Shown here one piece after another: positions 1-13,957 of a stretch of 64,000 bases of DNA; positions within the stretch are counted from its first letter, which is position 1, and each line of letters begins with the position of its first letter. The notes beneath the pieces were generated by a model that saw only the letters and a program-made list of their open reading frames with translations, made no database searches and was not told where the DNA came from. The position numbers and the translations under genes are program-made. This stretch comes from Paracoccus cavernae (GTDB lineage Bacteria > Pseudomonadota > Alphaproteobacteria > Rhodobacterales > Rhodobacteraceae): the NCBI GenBank assembly GCA_030410095.1, contig JAUFRC010000001.1:942501-1006500 (forward strand), in the 5' to 3' direction.

Positions 1-208
1 CAGCCGGTTCGGTCGTGGTCACGCCGTCTTGCTGCATGAAATACTGCAGGACGAAATAGGCCACGGCCAGAGCCAGCAGGATCCCTATGATCAGCGGCAG
101 CGGCGAAGAGCGGCGCTCGACCGGCTCGACATAGGTTTCTACAACCGGAGGTGCCTGCTCGCCGGCGGTCTGCGACTTTTGCGAGTCATTGGGATCGATA
201 TGCGTCAT
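1..208 (-). CDS. small membrane-anchored protein, 3' end off the window
   Basis: Begins MTHIDPND at 208 and runs off the left edge, so only about 69 residues are visible. A charged, proline-rich N-terminus (residues 1-36) is followed by one hydrophobic helix at about residues 37-55 (LPLIIGILLALAVAYF) and a Thr/Glu-rich stretch. A GGAG-like ribosome site lies about 8 bases before the ATG. The layout suggests a single-pass inner-membrane protein with a periplasmic C-terminus. I do not recognise a family. Confidence 0.6.
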   Translation of the reverse strand, partial: MTHIDPNDSQKSQTAGEQAPPVVETYVEPVERRSSPLPLIIGILLALAVAYFVLQYFMQQDGVTTTEPA

Positions 209-516
209 ATGGTGCACTCCGTATGCTGTGGTCTTTGGATGTCGTTCGGATCGGCGGCCGCGTGGAGAAGCCTCGCGGCAGGGCTATTGCAGGACGGGTA
301 CTTGGGTGATGAAGAAGCGCTCCATCCCTTGGCCGCAAGTCCGGCGCTGTCCTTTCGGTCTTTCTGTCGGAACCCGCTCCTTCTCCGGTTCCGCGTTTTC
401 CGGTTCCGCCGTCATGGCAGGTTGCGCAGACTTGCGAGCCGGCAGTCCTGCGGGTAACACTCCATTTCCGCACAAGTTCCGCGCCTGTGCCGATTTTTAC
501 AAGGCGGAGGTTCCTC
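209..516. other. intergenic region, no supported gene
   Basis: 308 bases between the divergent membrane protein and pepN. The frames here are low-complexity Arg/Pro-rich translations without a recognisable domain. The region should hold the promoters of both flanking genes. The only clear signal is the purine-rich pepN ribosome site (AAGGCGGAGG) at 501-510. Confidence 0.5.
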
Positions 517-3066
517 ATGACCGAAACGCATTATCTGTCCGACTGGCAGCCCTACCCGTTCAATGTTCTGGAAACGCGTCTGGAATTCGACCTTGCCCCG
601 AAAGGGACCAAAGTCAAATCCGAGATCGCTTTCACCGCAACTCACCCGGCGATCTGGTGCTCGACGGTGCCGGACTGCGCACCAAGGCGCTCAGGATCGA
701 CGGGCGCGAGATCGCGCCAACCGATCTGCGCCAGACCGAAAGCAGCCTGACGATCGCGCAAAGCGCTTTGCCCGAAGGCGATTTCACCTTCTCGGCCGAG
801 GTCGAGATCGATCCCGAGGCCAATACCGCGCTCGAGGGACTTTACCTTTCGGGCGGGATTTTCTGCACGCAATGCGAGGCGGAGGGTTTCCGCCACATCA
901 CATGGTATCCCGACCGCCCCGATGTGATGGCGCCGTTCCATGTCGTGCTCCGCTCCGACAAGCCGGTGCTGCTGTCGAACGGCAATCCGGTAGCGAGCGA
1001 AAAGGGCCGCGCCGAATGGCATGATCCCTGGCCCAAGCCCGCCTATCTCTTTGCGCTGGTCGCAGGCGATCTGGTCGCAATCGACGACCATTTCACCACC
1101 CGTTCGGGCAAGCCGGTCGATCTGCATGTCTGGGTGCGTCCGGGCGATCAGGACCGCGCCGATTTCGCGATGGAGTCGCTCAAGAAGTCGATGATCTGGG
1201 ACGAAGAGGTTTACGGCCGCGAATATGATCTCGATGTGTTCAACATCGTGGCGGTCGACGATTTCAACATGGGCGCGATGGAGAACAAGGGGCTGAACAT
1301 CTTCAACTCCAAACTGGTTCTGTCGAGCCCCGCTACCGCCACCGATCTGGATTACGAGCGCATCGAAGGCGTGATCGCGCACGAATATTTCCACAACTGG
1401 ACCGGCAACCGCATCACCTGCCGCGACTGGTTCCAGCTGTGCCTCAAGGAAGGCCTGACGGTTTTCCGCGACCAGAGCTTCACCAGCGACATGCGCTCGG
1501 CCGCGGTCAAGCGCATCAGCGATGTCCAGACCCTGCGCGCGCGGCAGTTCCGCGAGGATCAAGGCCCCCTCGCCCATCCGCCGCGTCCCGACCACTTTCA
1601 GGAAATCAACAATTTCTACACCGCCACCGTCTATGAAAAGGGCGCCGAGATCATCGGCATGCTCAAGCGGCTGGTAGGCGACGAAAACTACCGCAAGGCG
1701 CTGGATCTCTATTTCGAGCGTCACGACGGTCAGGCCTGCACGATCGAGGACTGGCTTGCGGTCTTCCATGACGCGACGGGCCGCGATCTGACGCAGTTCA
1801 AGCATTGGTACACCGATGCCGGCACGCCGCAGCTGACCATGATCGAGGATTGGCAAGACGGGCACCTGCGCCTGACCTTCCGTCAGGAAACCCCCGCGAC
1901 CCCGGCCAAAGCCACAAGCCGCCGCGCGTCATTCCGATCGCGATCGGCCTTATCAGCCCCAATGGCGACGAGGTTCTGCCCTGACCGTGTTGGAGATGAC
2001 CGAGGCCGAGCAGAGCTTTGTCTTCCGTGATCTGGGCGCGCGTCCGGTCGTGTCGCTGCTGCGCGGCTTCTCGGCGCCGGTGATCATCCGCCGCGAGATT
2101 TCGGCCGACGACCAGGCGCTGCTTTTGGCGCATGACACCGATGCCTTCACCCGTTGGGAGGCAGGCCATGATCTTGCGCTTGCCGCGCTGATGGCTCTGG
2201 CGACGGGCGGCGAGGCATCGGCGGGCTACAGCGATGCGATTGGCGCGCTTTTGGCCCATGCCGAGACCGATCCCGCCTTCACCGCGCTTTGCCTTGCCCT
2301 TCCGGGCGACGACGCGATTGCAACTGCGCTCGCGGCGCGCGGGATCACGCCCGATCCCGATGCGATCCATGCTGCGCGGGAAGGGTTTGCGCGCGATCTC
2401 GCCAGCCGCCACGAAGCGGCGCTTTCGCGGATCTATGCCACGATGGCACCGGTCGGGGCCTATCGCCCCGATGCCGAAGGCGCGGCGCGGCGCAGTCTGC
2501 GCCTTGCCTGCCTCGCGCTTTTGTCCCGTCTCGACGAGGGCGACCGCGCATTGGTCCTGTTCGGTTCGGCGGAAAACATGACCGAGCGTCTGGGCGCCTT
2601 GGGCCAGTTGATCGCGGTTGGCCGCGATCAGGAAAGCCTAGCGCTCTTCCGGCAGGAATTCGCCGCGAACCGGCTGGTGATGGACAAATGGTTCATGGTG
2701 CAGCCGCATCGCGCCAGCCCCGAAACGGCCGTGGCTCGGGCCAAGGCGCTGGCCGCGCGCGATGATTTCGACTGGAAGAACCCCAACCGGTTCCGCGCGC
2801 TTCTGGGCGGTTTCTCGGCCAATCATGCGGCTTTCCATCAGGCAGACGGCTCGGGCTATGATTTCTATGCCGATTGGCTGATCAAGCTTGATCCGGTGAA
2901 CCCGCAGACTGCCGCAAGGATGTGTTCGGCCTTCGAGACCTGGCCGCGCTATGAAGCGGGGCGGCGCGAGAAGGCGCGGGCCGCGCTCCAGCGGATCGCC
3001 GCGCGCGAGGGGCTTTCGCGCAACACTTCCGAAATGGTCACGCGTATCCTTGCCGCCGGCAGCTGA
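517..3066 (+). CDS. pepN: aminopeptidase N (M1 zinc metallopeptidase)
   Basis: Cytoplasmic M1 aminopeptidase that trims N-terminal residues from peptides. The start MTETHYLSDWQPYPF follows a strong ribosome site at 501-510. The exopeptidase motif GAMEN (about 1269-1285) and the zinc motif HEYFHNW with the downstream glutamate in LKEGLTVFRDQ (about 1381-1470) are intact. The C-terminal helical domain ends at 3066. The gene is read in three frames. One C is missing from each of the runs at 645-647, 1900-1903 and 1979-1981; restoring them gives THPGDLVLDG, TPGQSHKPPRVIPIAIGL and DEVLPLTVLEM. The repaired length, about 850 residues, is normal for PepN, so I treat the breaks as sequence errors, not decay. 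Confidence 0.93.
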
Positions 3067-3119
3067 TCGCGTCGAACAAGCGCTTGCGGGCGTTCAAGAG
3101 GCACGGCAATAATCGCCTC

Positions 3120-4016
3120 ATGAACGCCCGTGACGACATGCAAAGCCGGATTGAGCCGCTGATCAAAGAGCGAGCCCCTTGGCTTTATTCCGGCAAATGG
3201 CATCATACATTGGCGCGCGGCAGCCTGATGGGGCTGCTCCGTTATCCCCAGACTTTGGACCTCGCGGCGGAATACCGCGACCTGCCGACAGAGGAATTCA
3301 TGCGCCGCCTCGCGATGCTGACGGTGCGCGACATGATCGTCGACGGGATCGAGCATATTCCTCTGGGCGGCCCCGCCCTGATCGTCGCGAACCATCCGAC
3401 CGGAATTGCCGATGGCGTGGTGCTGAACCACCTGATTTCCGCGTTGCGCGGCGATCTTTTCATCTATGCCAACCACGACATCCTGCGCGTGCTGCCGCAA
3501 ATGGAGACGCTGATCGCGCCGGTCGAGTGGCGGCAGGAAAAGCGCAGCCATGCCAAGACGCGGCAGACGATGGATTACACGCGCGCGGCGCTCGAGCGCG
3601 GGCGGATCGGGTTGATTTTCCCTTCGGGACGCCTTGCGAAACGGCGCGGGCTGACCCTGCACGAGCGGCCCTGGATGGCGAGTGCGGCAATGATCGCGCG
3701 CAAATTCGGGGTGCCGGTCATTCCGCTCAGGATCAGGGCGCGCAATTCCGCGCTGTTCTACCTGCTCGACGCGATTCATCCGACCATGCGCGACGTGACT
3801 TTGTTCAACGAGATCCTGAACAAGGCGGGCCAGACCTACCGCATCACCATCGGCGCGCCGATCGATCCGGCGAGCCTGCCAAACCGCAGCGAAGAAGGCA
3901 TCGAGGCTCTGCGCGCAGCTGTCCTCAGCCTGCCCGAGCCCGGCGAAGGAGCCCTGCGTCTCAAGCAGCTCCGGCGGATGGAGAACCACAGGCTGGCCTC
4001 GGTCCGGCCAGCCTGA
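3120..4016 (+). CDS. PlsC-like 1-acylglycerol-phosphate acyltransferase family protein
   Basis: Intact CDS of 298 residues. The core NHPTGIADG (about residue 85) is a variant of the NHxxxxD acyltransferase motif. A second block, IFPSGRLAKRRG, matches the glycerol-phosphate-binding region (FPEGxxS-like), and VPVIPLRI follows. These place it among lysophospholipid acyltransferases, probably acting at the inner membrane in phospholipid or ornithine-lipid synthesis. The exact acceptor cannot be read from sequence. I chose the ATG at 3120; a TTG at 3084 would add 12 residues without a better ribosome site. It follows pepN by 53 bases. Confidence 0.8.
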   Translation: MNARDDMQSRIEPLIKERAPWLYSGKWHHTLARGSLMGLLRYPQTLDLAAEYRDLPTEEFMRRLAMLTVRDMIVDGIEHIPLGGPALIVANHPTGIADGVVLNHLISALRGDLFIYANHDILRVLPQMETLIAPVEWRQEKRSHAKTRQTMDYTRAALERGRIGLIFPSGRLAKRRGLTLHERPWMASAAMIARKFGVPVIPLRIRARNSALFYLLDAIHPTMRDVTLFNEILNKAGQTYRITIGAPIDPASLPNRSEEGIEALRAAVLSLPEPGEGALRLKQLRRMENHRLASVRPA

Positions 4017-4046
4017 TTGTCGTTGAAGCGGCCAAGCGCTCGGGGC

Positions 4047-6228
<2,182 letters not shown>

Positions 6229-6317
6229 TTAATCCCTTGCGATACGCGCTCGACCGCCCACGATCAAGTGCCGGCGCAACAGCCGCACGACCCTTGGCGC
6301 AGGCCAGCGCAATCGCT

Positions 6318-6346
6318 CTTGACTTACCCGCATTGCGGAGGTCAAG
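6318..6346 (+). promoter_or_regulatory. inverted repeat upstream of the SMR transporter
   Basis: Perfect hexamer arms CTTGAC (6318-6323) and GTCAAG (6341-6346) lie 17 bases apart, with an inner CCGC/GCGG pair (about 6328-6338), about 30 bases before the SMR ribosome site. The arrangement resembles operators of MerR- or TetR-type drug-response regulators. No regulator gene is adjacent, so the assignment is inference. Confidence 0.4.
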
Positions 6347-6373
6347 CAAACCAAGGTCTATAAGGAGCCTTTG

Positions 6374-6712
6374 ATGTCGATTTCAACCTTTTTCACGTTG
6401 ATGCTCGCCATCGTGCTTGAAGTAATCGGCACAACCTTCCTGCAAAAGTCCGAGCAATTCACCAAATTGGTGCCGACGATGGTGACATTGCTGTGTTACG
6501 GCTGCTCCTTCTATGTGCTCACGCTGGTGCTGCGCAGCATGCCGCTCGGCCTGACCTATGCGATCTGGAGCGGGCTCGGCATGGTTCTGGTCGCGACCGT
6601 CGGCTATTTCGCCTTCGGGCAAAAGCTCGATCTGGCGGCGGTTTGCGGCCTTGGACTGATCATCGCGGGCGTCCTCGTGATCAATCTTCTGTCCAATTCG
6701 GCATCACATTAA
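6374..6712 (+). CDS. small multidrug resistance (SMR) family transporter
   Basis: 112-residue inner-membrane protein with four hydrophobic helices. It carries the SMR signature around the essential glutamate (LEVIGTTFLQKSEQFT, Glu near residue 14) and the loop-2/helix-3 block PLGLTYAIWSGLG. Family members exchange protons for quaternary ammonium or other cations and work as dimers. The ATG at 6374 follows AAGGAG at 6362-6367. It stands alone; no partner SMR subunit is beside it, which fits an EmrE-like homodimer. Confidence 0.9.
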   Translation: MSISTFFTLMLAIVLEVIGTTFLQKSEQFTKLVPTMVTLLCYGCSFYVLTLVLRSMPLGLTYAIWSGLGMVLVATVGYFAFGQKLDLAAVCGLGLIIAGVLVINLLSNSASH

Positions 6713-6781
6713 AGCGCCCGACGCGCCGCACTCTTTCCTTTTGTCCAAGGCTTCCTAGATTGTGCAGTGGAAGGAGACAGG

Positions 6782-8197
6782 ATGATCCGCTTCGACAACA
6801 GCTATGCGCGGCTGCCCTCCGGGTTTTTCACCCGGACAGCACCCACGCCAGTTCGTGATCCCAGCCTGATTGCCGTGAACGAGGAACTCGCGGCCGATCT
6901 CGGGATCGATGCCGGTTGGCTCTCGGGACCGGAAGGTCTGGCCATGCTTTCTGGCAACGCCCTGCCCGACGGCGCGACGCCGATCGCGCAGGCCTATGCC
7001 GGCCACCAGTTCGGCGGGTTTGTCCCGCAACTCGGCGACGGCCGCGCCGTTCTTTTGGGCGAGATCGTCTCGCCTGCTGGACAGCGCTTCGATATCCAGC
7101 TCAAAGGCGCGGGCCCCACGCCCTTCTCGCGGCGCGGCGACGGCCGTGCCTGGCTCGGGCCGGTTCTGCGCGAATATCTCGTGAGCGAATTCATGGCCGC
7201 GATGGGCGTGCCGACGACGCGTGCGCTTGCCGCCGTCTCGACCGGTGAAATCGTCATCCGCGAAATGGCCTATCCCGGCGCGATCCTGACCCGCGTCGCC
7301 TCGAGCCATATCCGTGTCGGCACATTCGAATTTTCGCGGCGCGCGGCGATACGGAGCGGCTGCGGCTTTTGATGCAGACCGTGATCGCGCGCCATTATCC
7401 GCAGGCCAAAGGCGCGCTCGATCTGCTCGATGCGGTGATCCGCGCACAGGCGGCAACGATTGCGCATTGGATGGCACTAGGCTTTATCCACGGGGTCATG
7501 AATACCGACAACATGGCGGTGTCGGGCGAGACGATCGACTACGGTCCATGCGCTTTTATGGATGAATATCATCCGGATAAAGTATTTTCTTCGATAGATT
7601 CGAGAGGTCGGTACGCATGGTCCGAACAGCCGCAAATCGCGGTCTGGAACCTGGCACAACTGGCAAGCTGCCTCGTGCCGCTGATGGGCGAAGACCTCGA
7701 AGCTGCGGTCGAGGATGCGACCCGCGTCGTCCATACCTTCCCCGCGATCTATCAGGACGAATGGCTCAAGCGCTTTGCCGCCAAGCTGGGCATCAGCCGG
7801 CCCCGCCCCGAGGACCGCAGCCTGATCGAGGTGCTTTTGACACAAATGGCCGCCCAAAACGCCGATTTCACCCGCGTCTTCGCGGGACTGGCCGACGGGA
7901 CTGCCGCAGCGGAATTCGCCGACCCGCAGGCTTTGCCCAATGGGAGAAGCTTTGGCTCGATCGGATCGCCTCCGAAGCCGATCCGAAAGCGGTCATGCGC
8001 CGTGCCAATCCCTCCGCATCCCGCGCAACCACCAGATCGAGGCCGCGATCTCCGAGGCGCGCGACGGGAACTTCGCGCTTTTCCACAAGTTGGACCGTGC
8101 CTTGCGCACCCCACATGAGGCTCGGGCGGAATGGGACGCGCTATCGCTCGCACCAACGCCCGACGAGGTGGTGCGCCGGACATTTTGCGGGACCTGA
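6782..8197 (+). CDS. selO: SelO family protein adenylyltransferase (YdiU)
   Basis: SelO pseudokinases AMPylate Ser/Thr/Tyr residues of redox and metabolic proteins. Recognisable blocks are [30 protein letters not shown] and the catalytic segment HGVMNTDNM...[10 protein letters not shown]. The gene appears in three frames. Single-base losses at TTTT 7331-7334, TTT 7932-7934 and CC 8014-8015 are repaired to give [31 protein letters not shown] and [13 protein letters not shown]. The repaired product is about 473 residues, near the family norm. Start is the ATG at 6782 ([12 protein letters not shown]) after a GGAGACAG site. Confidence 0.93.
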
Positions 8198-8208
8198 TCG
8201 GTGAAGAC

Positions 8209-8923
8209 ATGACGGAAACGGCACGGACGGAACCTGCCCAAACGCTGCGTTTGGCCAGCTACAATCTGCACAAATGCCGCGGCGTGACCGGCCCCCATTG
8301 CCCCGAGCGCAATCTCGAAGTGATCGCCGCGCTCGATCCCGATGTCATCGCGCTGCAGGAGGTCGATTTCCGCTTCGGTGCGCGCCCAGAAGCGCTGCCG
8401 CGCGGGCTGATCAAGGAAATGACCGGCCTCGTGCCCGCGCCCTTTTTCGGAACGGGCGAAAACTCGCTCGGCTGGCATGGCCAAACCATTCTTTGCGCCC
8501 AGAACTGGCCGAGCAAGCCGCGATCCGGCGTCTCCCCTGCCGGGCCTCGAGCCGCGCGGGGCCCTGGCCCTGAGGCTGCCGGGGCTGACGGTCGTTGCGG
8601 TCCATCTTGGCCTCATGCGCTCGTCGCGTCGTGCGCAGCTTGCGCGGATTGTCTCGCAGGCGGCACGTATTGGCGGCTCCGAACTGGTTCTGACCGGCGA
8701 TTTCAACGAATGGCGCGACAAACGCGGGCTCGAAGCGCTCGACCCGCTTCATGTCATTACCCCCGGCCCCAGCTGGCCCGCCCCCTTCCCGCGTCTGCGC
8801 TATGACCGGCTGGCAGTCTCGCCGGGGATCCGCGTGGACGACAGCGGAGTCTTTGTCACGCCCATCGCCCGCATCGCCTCGGACCATCTGCCGATCTGGG
8901 CGGATCTGACACTGCGCAGTTGA
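8209..8923 (+). CDS. endonuclease/exonuclease/phosphatase (EEP) family hydrolase
   Basis: Begins MTETARTEPAQTLRLASYNLHKC. EEP motifs are visible: SYNLHKC (metal-binding Asn), ALQEVD (catalytic Glu), TGDFNEW and the C-terminal SDHLPI (catalytic His). Substrates of this superfamily range from DNA to phospholipids and inositol phosphates; nothing here decides which. Two breaks, TTT at 8492-8494 and CCCC at 8534-8537, each need one extra base, giving about 238 residues. It begins 11 bases after selO and is probably cotranscribed. Confidence 0.82.
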
Positions 8924-8926
8924 TAG

Positions 8927-10317
<1,391 letters not shown>

Positions 10318-10357
10318 TCTATCGCACCGGTAAGGATGCTGTCACCTGACTTGAAAG

Positions 10358-10385
10358 CGGCTCTCGTGATCGGGGGCCGTTTTTC
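10358..10385 (+). terminator. rho-independent terminator of eno
   Basis: A hairpin CGGCTCTC/GGGGGCCG (with G-U pairs) is followed directly by TTTTTC. It lies 40 bases after the eno stop and just before the convergent end of cheB. Confidence 0.65.
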
Positions 10386-10409
10386 ATTTTGGCGATGTCG
10401 GTTTGTTCT

Positions 10410-11457
10410 TCAGGCTCGAGCTTGTCGGCGGCTTCCCCTGCCGCAGGATTCGAGGATCACTCTCCCCATTTCTCCCAAGGCCACCAAGCGCTCGGCGGCG
10501 CCGTTGTCATATGCGGCCTTGGGCATCCCCAAACGACCGAGCTGTCTTTGTCTTGCGCGAAACAGGTACTGCCGGTTTTGCGCATCCGGAGCATTCCGTC
10601 CGCCCCGTCGCGTCCCATGCCGGTCAGGATCACCGAGACTGCATAATCTCCCAAAAACGACGCGGAATCGAAGAGATGGTCGATGGACGGCCGGTGCCCC
10701 GAACGCTTTTCGCCCTCGATCAGCTGGCAGACCGGAGAGTTGCGCTGTCCGCTGATTGTCAGATGGGTATTCCCGCCCGGTGCGAGATAGATATTGCCCG
10801 GCAAAAGCGGCGCGCCGGTTGTCGCCAGTTGCACGGTCGGCAAGAGCTTGCCGTTCAACCTTTGTGCAAAGTTCGCCAGAAAGGATTCCGGCATGTGCTG
10901 GACCACCACCGTCGGCGGGCAGTTCTTCGGGAAATCGTTGAGAATTCTTTCCAAAGCCTCGATCCCGCCCGTCGAGGAGCCGATCAGGGCATAACGGCCG
11001 TTCCAGATGAAGGAGTCTTGCGAGAGGCTGCGGGTCGGCAGGGATTCCGGCGCGCGCTTCGTGACCCGTGCATGCGAGGCCACGACGACCATATCGGCCA
11101 AAGCGGAGAACGCTTCGGCTTTGCCGGCGTCGGTGGGTTTCCCGAGGCAGTCGATCGCCCCGATCGCCAAAGCCTCGACCGCGGCGGCGCTGCCGCGATG
11201 GGTTTCGGTAGAGACCATGATCACGGGCATCGGCGTCGTGGTCATCAGATCGGCAAGCAGTTGGAGACCCGAGACGCCCGGCATTTCAACGTCGAGGGTC
11301 ATGACGTCGGGGCGGAGCTCCTTGATCTTTTCCTTTGCCTGAACCGCGTCGCGCGCCTCGCCCACGACCTCGATCCGCGGGTCCGAGGAAAGCGCCAGAC
11401 GGATCAGTCGCCGCATCGTGAGGAGTCGTCGACAATCAATGCCCGTACTGGCCGCAT
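10410..11457 (-). CDS. cheB: chemotaxis-type protein-glutamate methylesterase CheB
   Basis: Receiver domain (VRALIVDDSS, phospho-acceptor Asp in TLDVEMPG) followed by the methylesterase domain with GSSTGG (catalytic Ser), VVVQHMPESF (His) and LTGMGRDGADG (Asp). It removes methyl groups from glutamates of chemoreceptors or related signalling proteins. Two breaks are present: a missing base near 11417-11422 in the receiver start, and CCCC 10527-10530 near the C-terminus. Repair gives start MRPVRALIVDD at 11457 and end RRQARA at 10410. No cheA, cheR, cheW or receptor gene is in the window, so this is an orphan CheB. Confidence 0.88.
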
Positions 11458-11584
11458 GATCAGCGCGCCCCGAAGAAAGGTCGGTACTCTTTTGAAAGGC
11501 CATCCGTATTCCCGCTGTTGATTCCATGACCGAACATGACGGGAAGTCATAAATATACCTTTAACCGCCTAAAACTTTCGCCAT

Positions 11585-12342
11585 TTAGCCCCACCACCTG
11601 CCGAAAAGCGCCAGACGCAACAGAGCGAAACGGCGCTGGAACTCGGAAGCGGCTGGTGGATTGGCATCGCCGTCGGCGGCGAGCGCCGTCAGAAACGGAC
11701 GCACTTCGGCACCAGAAAAAGCGCGGGCGCTGCCGTTTTCGGGACGCTTTTGCGACCCTTTCGCGCGCGGTCGAGCGCTTCCAGGCCCCTGCGGGCGAGA
11801 TCCGAAATGCGGGCGGGGTCACGCACCGACAGCCCGAGACCCAGCTCTTCCAATGCGGGCAAGGCGGCCAGCCAATGCGCCAGACCCAAGGCCAAAGCCT
11901 GATCCGCGATGACGGCTTGCGCCGCGCTCGGCGCGCCCAAATGTCTGGCCGCCGCCTGCATCAGCGGACCGGCCGTTTCGCGGATATAGTCAACCACCTC
12001 GTCATTGGTTGCGAAGGGGATGCGGTCGCAATCGCGCCGGCGGGCCTCGGCCAAAGCGGCGAATTCACCCGCGGCCGGCCCCCATGCTTCGGCGAGCAAC
12101 GGCAGGATCTCGTGCGCGCCGTTGTGGCCGAGCGAGAGCTTGTGCAGCTGGTCCACCCACCACTGCACCCGCATCTCGGCGATCATCGGCTCGTTAGATT
12201 GCAGCGGTGCGCGCGCCAGTTCGAGATTGAGCGCATAGAGCGTCCACAGCGCGGGCCGAGCCGCTTCGGGGGCGGCAAGGCTTGCTGCGAAACGGTCGGG
12301 ATCGGCGGTGCGCAGTGTTTCGGCAATTTCGTCAAGGGTCAT
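11585..12342 (-). CDS. squalene/phytoene synthase family protein
   Basis: About 252 residues after repairing the A run 11716-11720. The trans-isoprenyl-diphosphate-synthase-like fold is suggested by ALWTLYALNLELARAP, MRVQWWVDQL and RRDCDR, but the second Asp-rich motif is weak. That resembles the NDUFAF6-like, possibly non-enzymatic branch of the family common in Rhodobacterales. The start ATG overlaps the cimA stop (ATGA), making it the last gene of a cysS-cimA operon. Confidence 0.75.
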
Positions 12343-13957
12343 CGCGGCGTCAGCCCGTCTCGCAAAAGCTTCCAGTTGATCGCGTCGATCAGCGCCTCGA
12401 AGCTGGCGTCGACGAGGTTCGGCGAGACCCCGACCGTCGACCAGCTGCGGCCTTGGTCATCGGCGCTGTCGATGGTCACGCGCGTGACCGCGTCAACACC
12501 CGCGCCGGTGATGCGCACGCGGAAATCGGTCAGCCGCATCGCGTCGACCGCCTGCTGATAGGGGCCGAGATCCTTGCCCAGAGCATGCCAAAGCGCCGAA
12601 ACCGGACCGCGGTCGCCGCCGTGTTCATCCATGCTTTCGCTGGCCGAAATCACGCGGTTGCCGGCGACATTGGCCACAACCACCGCCTCGGAAACCGAGA
12701 TGCGGCGGCCGAGCGCGTTCAAGCGCCGCTCGATGGTGACTCGGTAGCGCTCGACCTCGAAAAAGCGCGGCATCAGGCCCAGTTCGTTGCGCGCCAGAAG
12801 CTCGAAACTCGCTTGGGCTGCATCATAGGCATAACCCTGATCTTCGCGGTTTTTCACCAGATCGAGGATGCGCGGAAGGGCGGGATCCTCGCGCGCGACC
12901 TCCAGTCCGGCCTCGGCCAGACGGGCACGCAGGTTCGACTGGCCCGCCTGATTGGACATGGGAATGATGCGCGAATTTCCCACGGATTCGGGGTCGATAT
13001 GCTCGTAGGTCGCGGGGTTTTCAGGATGGCGCTGGCATGGAGCCCCGCCTTGTGCGCGAAAGCCGAAGCGCCGACATAGGGCAGATCGCGCTGCGACGGA
13101 CGGTTCAGGATCTCGTCGAGACGGCGCGAGATGCGGACCATGCGCGGCAGGGCCTCGGGGTGGATGCCGGTGGTGAAGGCCGAAGCGTAGGGCTCTTTGA
13201 GCATCAGGGTCGGAATGAGGCTGGTGAGGCTGGCATTGCCGCAACGCTCGCCCAGACCGTTCAGCGTGCCCTGGATGTGGCGCGCACCGGCATCGACGGC
13301 GGCGAGCGTGCAGGCCACTGCATTGCCGGTATCATCATGGGTATGGATGCCGAGATTGTCGCCCGGAATGCCGGCCGCGATGACCGCAGCCGTGATCTCG
13401 TGGATACGGGCGGGCAAGGTGCCGCCGTTGGTGTCGCACAAGACCACCCAGCGCGCACCGGCGTCCAGCGCGACCCGCAGACAAGAGAGCGCATAATCGG
13501 GATCGTCGAGATAGCCGTCGAAGAAGTGCTCGGCGTCGAACAAGGCCTCGCGGCCCTGCGCCACGAGATGCGCGATCGAGGCGCGGATATTGTCGCGGTT
13601 TTCCTCGAGGGTGATGCCCAAGGCCTCGCGGACATGGAAAGGATGGGTCTTGCCGACAAGGCAGACGGCTTTGGTGCGCGCATCAAGGACCGCCGCCAGA
13701 ACATCGTCGTTCTCGGCCGAGCGCCCTGCCCGTTTGGTCATGCCGAATGCGGTCATCCGCGCCTGTGTCTGCGGGGCTGCGGCAAAGAAATCGCTGTCGG
13801 TGGGATTGGCGCCCGGCCAGCCGCCCTCGATGTAATCGACGCCGATTTCGTCGAGCATGCGCGCGATCTCGGCCTTTTCGGCGGCCGAGAATTGAACGCC
13901 CTGCGTTTGCTGCCCGTCGCGAAGAGTGGTGTCGTAGAGATAGAGGCGCCCGCTCAC
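12339..13957 (-). CDS. cimA: citramalate synthase (CimA type)
   Basis: Condenses pyruvate with acetyl-CoA to (R)-citramalate, the threonine-independent entry to isoleucine. The HMGL-like TIM-barrel domain starts [17 protein letters not shown], with HTHDDTGNA and a C-terminal LeuA regulatory/dimer domain (about the last 120 residues, ending LLRDGLTPR). One base is missing in the T run 13018-13021; repair gives HASAILKNPATYEH. Length is about 540 residues. It starts with GTG overlapping the cysS stop (GTGA) and ends overlapping the next gene (ATGA), so three genes are tightly coupled. A homocitrate or isopropylmalate synthase is less likely given length and gene order. Confidence 0.88.

Noticed and set aside
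284..475. Small minus-strand reading frame rich in Glu, Pro and Arg
   Set aside because: No domain, no ribosome site, and its composition is explained by GC-rich codon bias.
517..3066. pepN as a pseudogene or programmed-frameshift gene
   Set aside because: All motifs are intact and the three breaks are the same homopolymer-loss type seen throughout the window.
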